From Pogostemon cablin (lineage: Eukaryota; Streptophyta; Magnoliopsida; Lamiales; Lamiaceae): a stretch of DNA of 64,000 nucleotides. The notes beneath the pieces were generated by a model, which was not told the origin of the DNA, made no database searches, and saw only the letters and a list, made by a program, of their open reading frames with translations. This document shows positions 55,483 through 64,000 of this stretch, piece by piece. Location of the stretch: positions 21,361,073 through 21,425,072 of the forward strand of contig CM042994.1 of assembly GCA_023678885.1 (NCBI GenBank), written 5' to 3'. The translations under genes were made by a program, and so were the position numbers. How positions within the stretch are numbered: the first letter of the stretch is position 1; each line of letters starts with the position of its first letter.

Positions 55483-56328
55483 AAGCTAAGTATTTGACTT
55501 AGTCTAAAATTTATAATTTTTTATTTATTCTAAGACATCAACCTTAGGTAGTTATTATTGAAAGTTTATATAGGAGACCTTTGCTTAGTTTCAATCAAAA
55601 TTTAGGATTCGGTCAAGGAAAAAGAAATAATAATTAAAAAAATTTGAAGTTGAGAAACTGCATTTATTTATAATATGATGCGTTGAAAATTTTATTACTA
55701 AAACCTTAAGAGCTGAAAATTTTTATTAAATATTTTTTGGTAAAATTTTCCTTGTATATATAAATCTTTTATTTTATTTTTTACACTGGTATTCGGTTCG
55801 TAAATCAACTAATTTAGGATAGATCAAAACTTACCGTCCACTAGGAAGAATTCCCATTTTAAATCAGAACTTTGCACTCTATATGAACTAACTCCACAAT
55901 GATGAATTGCAACAATGAATTTCAAATTTGAGACCTTAAGAAATTTCACTCTAAACTCAAATTCTCACACCTAAACTAACCCCTAAAATTACCTTATTAC
56001 TCTATTTGTTTATGTTGAATTACCTCCTTAGAAATCTTTATTTTTAGGTTTAATATTAAAAATTATGACAATTGTAATTAGAGCTATGTAGTTCATATAA
56101 TATTTTATTTTTATTGGTTGTTTTTATCTAAAGGATTTAATTATCTTTTTAATTTATAATTTAAGAGAGTCTATGTAAACCTGTTTCACACCATGTTGAG
56201 TTTGATATCAAATTGATGAGAGCAACTTTAGGAGAATATGTGGTCCCCACCTCTCATTAATTAATTAACATGTGATCCTCTCTTCAATTAATATTTTTTT
56301 TGTTTTTTATTTTATTATATTTAAAATA
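55483..56328. other. Upstream intergenic region of P450-2
   Basis: AT-rich, no gene. It separates the P450-2 promoter from the Mutator-like element. The left copy of that element's target duplication ends it (56318-56328). Confidence 0.5.
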
Positions 56329-57664
56329 GAATTGTATAAAAAGTTCTCATCTTTTCGCGGATTGGAAATTAGTCCAATCTTTTTAATATTTACAAATAAA
56401 TATTCAACTTTATTCTCGTTTTGCAAATTAAGCTATCGGGAAGGTGGAGTCCTGCCCGGTTGCTGACGTGTCTATTTATTTTCTCACATCACCCCTCCAC
56501 CTGTATAAAAAAAATTGACTAAAGTGTGCGACGTGCGGAATTCGGCAGACGGCTGGAAATAGTTGACGTGCAATGGTTCGTGGTGATGCGCCGTGATGGA
56601 GATCAACAGTCGGCGAGACAGTTGCGGCAACTCCGATGGTAGCGACGATGTGGGCCGCTATTGGTGCTGAAAGCCGGCGAGGGCGGCAGTTGACGAGTTT
56701 CGACGGCTCGCAGGTGGTGCGGCGTCGCGACAAGCAGATCTGGAGGTAGCAAACCGATGCGGCTTGGTGAGGCTGACGGGGCGATTTGAATAGGCGTATG
56801 GCAGCGGCTGTTCGTGGATTATAGCTGACGGCGATGCGATGTTCGCAACTTCAGCGGCGACCGAAGGTAGTCATGGTGTTTGCGACCTCCGGCAACGACG
56901 ACAACGAGCTCACGATTTCGATGGCAGCGAGCGGCTACGTGGCATTGATAGCTATTAACGACCATGGCAAGAGCGGTGGACGACGATCGAATGTAGATCT
57001 GGCCGGTGTGGTGTCTCTCTCCGGCGATAGTGGACTATTGGTTTTCGTCGATGGTGGTGGCTAGAGCAAATCTCAAGTTACGGGGGTTCTTCCCGCAGTG
57101 TAGGGGCTTCTGGCGAGGGGGAATTAATTTCCTTTTTGTTAAAGTTGCGGAATATTTTTTTATGATCTGGTTCAACATGCGGAAGCAAGTGCTCTCCTTG
57201 TCGGAAACCGCCGCGTTCTTTCCTTAAGCTTGGCTTCAAAGCTCGCGACTGCAATGGCTTATCCTACACCCTCTATTTAGGCAATTTGCTTTTTCTTTTT
57301 TTGTTTTTAAGGTTTGAAATTGTTTAGGTTTTGTAATTAGGTGAGAATTTGAGCAAAATTTTCGTATTTGTTTGAAGCTGGGTATTGATGATTTTGATTC
57401 GTTCTTTCTCTCTAGTTTGGAGCTTCTGGGTTATTTGTTTGAGCGAAATTCTGCTGAGGAAGTTTTTTATTTTTTTTTTATTATTTACAACTGAGGGAGT
57501 GATGTGGATAAAAATAGACAGGCCAGCAATCAGACAGGCCTCCAGTTGTCCGGTGGCTTAATTTGCAAAACAAGAATGAGGTTGAGTATTTATTTGTAAA
57601 TATTGAAAAGTTTTGACTAATTTGCAATCCGCGAAAAGGTGGGGACTTTTCGTGCAATTAACCC
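56329..57664. mobile_element. Mutator-like (Pack-MULE-like) element with a GC-rich interior
   Basis: Long imperfect terminal inverted repeats (about 170 bp, e.g. CTTTTCGCGGATTG, TATTTACAAATAAATA and GTTTTGCAAATTAAGC in both, inverted) lie at about 56329-56500 and 57490-57664. They are flanked by a perfect 11-bp duplication TATTTAAAATA (56318-56328 and 57665-57675). The interior (about 56510-57250) is strongly GC-rich against an AT-rich background, with ORFs on both strands (56476-56733 minus, 56834-57064 plus) and no transposase. This is the structure of Pack-MULEs, which capture host gene pieces, but the interior was not recognised. A GC-rich noncoding MULE interior is the alternative. Confidence 0.85.
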
Positions 57665-57675
57665 TATTTAAAATA

Positions 57676-58597
57676 CCATTAAACCTTAACACTAATTTCT
57701 AAATCACAAGGGTAAAATTTCAATTATATTATAAACTCTAAATCTTATGATGAAGTATATTCTAAACCACAATAGTAAAATTACAATTAAATCCTAAATC
57801 CTAAACTCTAGGCTTAAATTATACCATAAACTACAATTGTGAATTTTTTAAACACTAGGAGTAAAATATATCCTAACCCATTAGGGTAAAATATACCCTA
57901 AACAACAAATGTTAAATTACAATTACACTCTTTATTCTAGGAGTGAAATATACCTAAACTATATAATTAAATTACAATTATACTCTTATAATTAACCTTA
58001 AATCCTAAAGATAAACAATAAACTTTATGTGTATGTAAAATATACTCTAAATCACATTAAATCACAATAGTATAATTAGAATTACACAAGTAAAATTAAA
58101 TTAAAAAAATCAGGAATCTTCGTCGAGTGGTGGGGTCATGTGTCATGTGTGGCGGGCCAGCGGCACCTCAGCTCCATTTAGGACCGCCCCTGGAGGTAAT
58201 TATTACATGTAGGACAAGTTTTCATATCTCAATATCATCACTCTTTATTCTTTTTATTTATTCGAGTATTTAATTAAGTTGAAAATGTAATGAATTAATA
58301 GAATATTCAACTAATTGATTTTGAACAAATTTATATATTAAACGCATCTATTTAGATCATAGTTTTCGAATATATTTCCACTTAAAAAGTAAATATTGCA
58401 AGATTATTAGTAAATAATGGATTTTTATACAACGTCCTGTGTATTTAGTTGACCAATTCTAACCGGATCCAAAATAATCTTGGAATACTTAATAATGTCC
58501 CATTCTCAGTCCAAATAAAAACGATAGCTTAAACATTCATTATTTTCAAACTAATCAAAAGTTAGTCAAGAAAATACTGATCAAGAATAGTCGTGTA
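57676..58597. other. AT-rich degenerate repeat, then hAT-like end
   Basis: 57680-58110 is loosely repetitive (AAATTACAATTA, TAAAATATACCCTAAA words), without a fixed period. CTCCATTTAGGACCGCCCC near 58170-58188 resembles an inverted hAT-type end (GGGGCGGTCC). No gene. Confidence 0.45.
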
Positions 58598-58690
58598 CTC
58601 CCTCTGTCCCGGTCAAACTGTATCTTTTGACTGCATAAAGCTCTCACAAAAGATACAGTAAACGTAGCAATATTGGTGGGACGAAGGGAG
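58598..58690. mobile_element. Short Stowaway-like MITE
   Basis: Ends CTCCCTCTGTCCCGG / GTGGGACGAAGGGAG with TA flanks. The interior inverted repeat TGTATCTTTTG / AAAAGATACA makes a hairpin. 93 bp. Confidence 0.85.
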
Positions 58691-58699
58691 TATATATAT

Positions 58700-58770
58700 C
58701 TCAACACAATTTTCACATCTCCTTTGTAAATTACAAAGAAAGTGTGAAAGCTCTGCTGGGATGGACGGAG
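58700..58770. mobile_element. Short Stowaway-like hairpin fragment
   Basis: CACATCTCCTTTGTAAATTAC / AAAGAAAGTGTGAAAG arms and a right end GGGATGGACGGAG before TA match 12733-12811. The left terminus is lost. Confidence 0.6.
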
Positions 58771-59576
58771 TACATGTCAATCGTTTCACAGCTAGTTCAA
58801 TTTACTCCAGCACATAAATTTTCATCCTAAATAACTCAGCTGGTCCAATATACTTGAGCACATAAATTTTCATCCTAAATAACTCTAAAAAAACTTGTTT
58901 TTCATCAACAAAATATTCCGTTATTAAAAATCTTAATTTTATTATAAATTAGTTTATCAACGGATTAATAACGAAATTCGTTGGTTAAGTGGTGTTTAGT
59001 AAAATTTTAACAACAAAAATTCAATTCCGCTGATAAATAATTCCGTTGGTGTTCCGTTGCTGATAATTTTGTTGGCAATTTATAGTAAATGATTTTGTTA
59101 GTTAATACATTGGTAAAAAGCAACGGAAATAATAAATTCATTGTCATTCCTTTATTAAAAGAAAAATATAATATTTTTGACAATTCGTTGATATTTTACT
59201 GACCGATTGAATTGCGATAGTAATTATATGTGCTTATATATGCATTTATGGATCCAAACAAAACCATTAAATCTTCCCAATAATGTAGCAAAAATTATTG
59301 ATTGCCAGTTTATTAAATTTCCATACTAAATACACGAGTCAAGAACAATGTATTGGATATTCATTTGTATAAATAATTTTCCAACTTGGATGCCCAAAAT
59401 TTGAACTACGTACTCACACACAGCAGCCTCGTTAAAATAGATAATTAATATGATGAGTGATCTTGATTTAATGTTGACTTTTATTCAATTATTTGGATTA
59501 ATTAATAAAATTGAATTGGTGGTTTTATTCATATTTTTATTTTATCGAGATAATTTAGTATCGAGTTCAATAGAGG
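58771..59576. other. No gene seen; small tandem duplication
   Basis: The block CACATAAATTTTCATCCTAA plus ATAACTC occurs twice, about 51 bp apart (near 58811 and 58859). Otherwise plain AT-rich intergenic sequence. Confidence 0.5.
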
Positions 59577-59798
59577 TAGTCTTAGGTTAGACCATTTACG
59601 AGTTATCACTTTTTATTAAAGATGTTATCATATTTTTTTTGTAATATTATCATTTTTTATTATATACTATAAATTGGTCATGAAATAATTTACAGCGTTA
59701 TTATTATTATTATTATTTATTAATTGATTATTAAAATATTATAACTTTTTTTCATTTTACAGAAACCATTTTGTAAAATGGTCTCAAACAAATCTTGA
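59577..59798. mobile_element. MITE related to the GAGACGGTCTCAC family
   Basis: Left GTCTTAGGTTAGACCATTT and right AAATGGTCTCAAACAAATCTTG form imperfect inverted ends. Interior TTATCACTTTTTATT and ATAAATTGGTCATGAAATAA match 28798-29047. Confidence 0.6.
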
Positions 59799-60235
59799 TA
59801 AAATCAATAATATTTCATGTCCCTATATTAAAACTTTGTAAATACTTGTAGGCATTTGAATTTGGGTGATATTTTTGTGAGACATTTTCTTTTCTTTTAT
59901 TTTTTATTTTATTTTATTTTGTATTAGATACCATTCAATATTTAAGATATTGCTTTTTAAATATCATACATTATATATTATAAAAATACATTCTATTTTG
60001 GGTATCCCACGTATTTTTATCCATTCTATTAATGGTAAAAATATATTATACATTTTACCTATTTTTTTACCCTTTATTCATCAATTCTAATAATTTTATT
60101 TACTTTTTTACACTTTATTCATCATTTCCAATAACTTTATTTACTTTTTCTCTCAAAATTGTCAATTCAACCATATTTTTTCTTACATTATACTCTCTCT
60201 ATTACCAAAAAATATCATAATACCACTAAAAGTTA
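59799..60235. other. AT-rich, no gene
   Basis: Low-complexity AT-rich sequence. The ORF at 60032-60220 is a Phe/Tyr/Leu-rich artefact. Confidence 0.5.
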
Positions 60236-60485
60236 CTCCCTCCGTTCCGGAGAAGTTAGCATATTTTTTTGGGCACGGAGATTAAGGAGTATAATAATTT
60301 AATGTAAAGTGAAGTAAAGTGAGGTGAGAGAAATAATATTTAATGTGTAGTGGGTTTAGATGTGAGCTCCATGAGAATAAATTAATTGTTTTGGTGTAGG
60401 TCCCATGTATTAAAAAGGAAATGTGTCAACTTTAAAAGGACAAATCAAAAAGAAAAGTGTGTCAACTTCTATGGGACGGAGGGAG
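60236..60485. mobile_element. Stowaway-like MITE
   Basis: Ends CTCCCTCCGTTCCGGAG / TATGGGACGGAGGGAG with TA flanks. The 32687-32950 subfamily. Confidence 0.9.
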
Positions 60486-60608
60486 TATCATTTTTCTTAA
60501 TCTCCGTGCAGGAGGAGGAGTGCAAACATGAAGGGAGTATTAAAAAATAACACTTCTTAATCTACGTGCTTGTATAAATGGGTAAAAATACTCGGAACGG
60601 AGGGAGTA
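60486..60608. mobile_element. Shuffled Stowaway-like fragments
   Basis: Contains CTTAATCTCCGTGCA, GAAGGGAGTATT, CTTAATCTACGTGC and a final GGAACGGAGGGAG, pieces of family members in broken order. Confidence 0.6.
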
Positions 60609-60741
60609 GTTTCGTTTTATATTCATCCTACATAATTTGTTTTATGAAACTGTCCCACAAATTTTTTTACCAAAGTTTGTGTCTTAGGTGGTGACATAAT
60701 GAAAATAAACACTAGGGACTTATACCTTCGTCCTAACATAT

Positions 60742-61959
60742 TGTTTTCGTTCGATCGTTTGGTTAGCATGAACCGTATATTTGGTTTCCTTGCAAACTTA
60801 ATCAGCGGAAACAATAAGTATTCAAAGTTCGCATTACCTTCACCAGGGTATGTTGTTGAAGTACAGCTGCAGAGAACAACCTCTTGATCTTCTGTTGTAT
60901 TCCCCATGTTCAATCCTGATGTCGTGTGGGCGACGATCTTCAGGATCTTCTCAATCTGCTTTTCTCATCTCTTTCACATTGAAAACGGCGCAGAATGAGG
61001 GTTCCAGGAAACTGAGATAACTTATATATGGGATACAGCAGGGACCAGGAGGAGAAATTGGAGTTGGGCCTCCATTGGGTTTAAGTATCCAAGCTTAGCC
61101 CAAAGCTTATACTTAAATCCAATAATAATAATATAGTACACTAAAATATTATTACTGCACTACCACTCCAATCTCATAATTACGTTATGTGCTCCTTCTT
61201 ATTATGAGCCCGACAGTTTCCCCATGTTTAAGATATACTATGCCCATTAATTAATTAAGTTATTGACAACTCAAATTAATTAATATCTCTTCCGAGAGTA
61301 GTACCACTCAACCTTATTATCATGCCAGAATTAATCCACTTGCAAGATTTACATGATAAACCTTATGAGCTCATAAAGGGGACATCATCAACCTAAATAG
61401 GACACAGATTCCTTCTACAATCAACAACACACCACAGAGACAACACTACTTCTCAACTCACCGAGTTTGTTGATTTAATTTTATATAAATCTCATCCATT
61501 GATGAATCAAAGAAATACATACTGCCTTATGTATCGAGATTATTGTATAGGGATTAAGTGCACGAATATCCATAATAACTAAGATCAAGTTCTCCTATAT
61601 AGACAGTACAAGTTGAACGATCTCAAACGGTCCTGCTCAATACACACTAAGTGCACTAATGTGATTCTATAGTTAAGATAAACTAATACCAAATCACACT
61701 ACAACCATACTGATAGAGAGTCCCCGTCTATCTCGGTTGTGAGCATCTATTTATACTTTATAAGAAAACCAACAATATAATCTTCCGCGTGTTGTCGCAC
61801 AACATATCTTCTAAAGTATAAAGTAAATGGACTTTTGTACAGACATATAAATAAACAATTTATAATTTGCAAAACATTTGATCATATGATTCTTATTTCA
61901 AATAAATTATTAAAATATTGTTTCATATAAAAGCCTGACTTTTAGTATAAAATTTAACA
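60742..61959 (-). mobile_element. 3' LTR of the right-end copia element (minus)
   Basis: On the minus strand the LTR begins TGTTAAATTTTATAC at 61959, right after a purine-rich GGGAGAT (polypurine tract, about 61960-61967). A TATA-like CATATATAAG lies near 61025-61035. The end at about 60742 (...CGAACGAAAACA) is an estimate; length about 1.2 kb. Confidence 0.6.
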
Positions 61960-61981
61960 ATCTCCCAATTATACTAAAAGG

Positions 61982-64000
61982 CTACGCTGCCATATCTGCT
62001 GACACACATCTAATTCTCATTCCTTCTACATGCCTATCGAACGCTTTCGCTGAAAGGCTCTTAGTAAAAGGATTAGCTAGGTTATCTTCCGATGCAATCT
62101 TAGTGACAACGACCTCCCATCTTTTAATGATGTCTCGTCTCAGGTGGTACTTACGCTCAATATGTTTACTCACCTTATGGGCTTGTAGTTCCTTCGAGTT
62201 TGCTAATGCACCACTATTATCACAATAAATTGTGATTGCTTTGGGCAAACCAGGAATCACATCCAAGTCCATTAAGAAGTTCCTAAGCCATACTGCTTCT
62301 TTAGCTGCCCAGAGGCTGCTACATATTCAGCTTCCATGGTAGAGGCCGCAACGCATTTCTGCTTTACACTCCTCCATATTATGGCTCATCCTCCAAGAGT
62401 AAACACATAACCTGATGTGGATTTACAAGCATCCTTATCTGACTGGAAATCCGAATCAGTATAACTCAAAGGTAACAAAGTATCTGCCCGGTAAATCAGC
62501 ACATAATCCTTAGTCCTTCGCAGGTACTTCAAAATATACTTTACCGCAGTCCAATGCCCTTGTCCTGGATTACTTTGATACCTACTAATGATGCCCATGG
62601 CATAACAGATATCCGATCTCGTACATAGCATAGCATACATGAGGCTTCCTACTGCGGAAGCATAAGGTACAACTTTATTTCCTCATTTTCTTGTTGTGTC
62701 TTTGGACACATATCCTTAGATAAAGGTATTCCATGTCTGAAAGGTAGAAAACCTTTCTTGGAATCTTGCATGCTAAAACGAGCTAGGATTGTATCAATAT
62801 ATGAAGCTTGGGACAAGCACAACATTCTTTTCTTCCGATCTCTAATTAATTTGATCCCTAGAATGTGTCCGGCTTCTCCTAAGTCCTTCAGCTCAAACTG
62901 CTTGGAAAGCCATACCCTTACGCCCGACAATACATTTATATTGTTTCCAATGAGAAGAATATCATCCACGTAGAGTACAAGAAATACCACTACGTTTCCG
63001 TCACACTTCTTGTACATACATGATTCATCCGGACATTGAATAAATCTATATGACTGGATTACTTCATCAAAATGGATGTTCCATGATCTTGAAGCTTGTT
63101 TCAATCCATAAATGGACATATTAAGCTTACACACAAGATGCTCTTCGCCCTTTACAATGAATCCCTCTGGTTGCTTTATGAAGATATTTTCCTTAAGACT
63201 TCCATTCAGGAAAGCTGTCTTGACATCCATTTGTCATACCTCATAATCTATATGAGCAGCAATAGACAAAAGAATCCGGATTGACTTAAGCATGGCCACG
63301 GGCGAGAAGGTTTTCTCATAATCGATTCCTTCTTTCTGAGTATATCCTTTATCAACAAGCCTTGCTTTAAAGATTTCCACCTTACCATCAGATCCTCTTT
63401 TTCTTTTATAAACCCACTTACATCCAATAGATTTTACACCATCGGGTGGTTCTACAAGTTCTCAGACTTGATTAGAATACATGGATTCTATTTCTGATTC
63501 CATTACTTTTTGTCATAATTGAGCATCTTTGTCTTGCAGTGCCTCGTTGTAATTCCATGGGTCAATTTCATGCTCACCAGGGACCAAGTTAGAAGACTCT
63601 CCCAATCTCATGAATTTATCCGGTTGTCTCACAACCCTCCCACTATGACGAGGCTTCGCAGGCAATTGTGTATCAGGTGTGACACGCGGTGCAGTGTCCT
63701 GTGGTATATCCCCTTGTATAGTTGGTATAATATTTGGTGTTTCCCCTCTTACTTCTTCTAGAACAATTTTATTCATAGATTTGTGATTCATTACATAATC
63801 CTCTTCCAAAAATCTAGCGTTCGTGCTAACGATCATCTTTTGGTCTTTAGGACTATAAAACAAACCACCCTTCGTTCCTCTAGGATATTCTACAAACAGA
63901 CAAACTTCAGTACATTATTCTAACTTATCATCATCTGCTCTTAACACGTGTTGGAGCACCCCAAATCCGAGCATGTTTTAAACTAGGCTTACGCCCGGTC
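61982..64000 (-). pseudogene. Ty1/copia pol, integrase C-terminus to RNase H, lightly decayed
   Basis: Minus-strand order: integrase C-terminal domain (KHARIWGAPTR, about 63950-63980, entering from outside the window; then YPRGTKGGLFYSPKDQK) and a linker (63863-63513). The reverse transcriptase runs with GCKWVYKRKRGSDGK, YTQKEGIDYEKTFSPVA, QMDVKTAFLNGSLKENIF, SIYGLKQASRSWN and an intact LYVDDILLIG. RNase H has YTDSDFQSDKDACKSTSGY, then MEAEYVAAS and YCDNSGALANSKE, ending at 61982. One frame runs from 63863 to 62649 with only three stops, all TGA where Trp is expected (63513-63515, 63462-63464, 63234-63236). Frame shifts occur near 62684, 62385 and 62290. The copy is non-functional but much younger than the other elements here. 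Confidence 0.93.

Noticed and set aside
57680..58110. Possible interstitial telomeric repeat (CCCTAAA-like words)
   Set aside because: Only scattered single CCTAAA/CCCTAAA words in AT-rich sequence; no tandem array.
60623..60913. 96-codon minus-strand ORF
   Set aside because: It overlaps the predicted copia LTR end and has no recognisable domain; probably leader sequence.

Overview
The window looks like a nuclear chromosome segment of a flowering plant. It is AT-rich, has spliced genes with GT-AG introns, and is dominated by decayed plant LTR retrotransposons (Athila-type Ty3/gypsy, SIRE-type and other Ty1/copia), Stowaway, hAT, Mutator and PIF/Harbinger derivatives, a Helitron remnant and LINE 3' ends. 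The two complete genes are CYP71-clan cytochromes P450 resembling the CYP736A/CYP71AU group. A eudicot, perhaps in the Lamiales, is my best guess, but the species cannot be read from the sequence.

Layout. 1-2.8 kb: Athila-like gag and 5' LTR (minus). 3.1-8.0 kb: decayed SIRE-type copia element with pol, an envelope-like third ORF and a 3' LTR (plus). 8.0-15.5 kb: MITEs, then a 4.3-kb T-rich degenerate tandem array ending at a broken Helitron helicase. 16.5-22.2 kb: a copia element whose integrase is split by a truncated Athila element. 22.5-25.4 kb: LTR fragments with a LINE insertion. 27.75-29.8 kb: a probable two-exon gene for a secreted cysteine-rich defensin-like peptide. 30-35.6 kb: hAT, Mutator-like and Stowaway MITEs and a LINE RNase H fragment. 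36.7-38.3 kb: P450 gene 1. 39-44 kb: MITEs and a Harbinger ORF1 pseudogene. 44.2-46.8 kb: a C-rich/G-rich foldback element, a 90-bp minisatellite and a hAT end. 46.8-47.4 kb: Harbinger transposase pseudogene. 47.5-52 kb: Athila LTR remnants and a segmental copy of the P450-1 upstream region. 53.8-55.4 kb: P450 gene 2. 56.3-57.7 kb: a Pack-MULE-like element with an 11-bp target duplication. 60.7-64 kb: a recently decayed copia element (minus).

Probable working genes. Only three genes look functional: the two P450s and the defensin-like peptide gene. The P450s point the same way, have matching exon structures and very similar proteins, and form a dispersed tandem pair about 15.5 kb apart. Such pairs are common in plant specialised metabolism, but no substrate can be inferred. 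The defensin-like gene has no visible functional link to them.

Most notable signals: (1) the U3 regions of four Athila-type LTRs each carry a dense cluster of TCGA-centred palindromic words upstream of the TATA box, and the word changes between families; (2) the defensin-like gene has a proline-rich insert; (3) the T-rich array repeats 3'-splice-site-like motifs next to the Helitron helicase; (4) several insertions are supported by target duplications or a paralogous empty site; (5) most of the P450-2 intron matches a dispersed repeat. I found no CRISPR array, tRNA or rRNA gene, and no clearly new multi-gene system.
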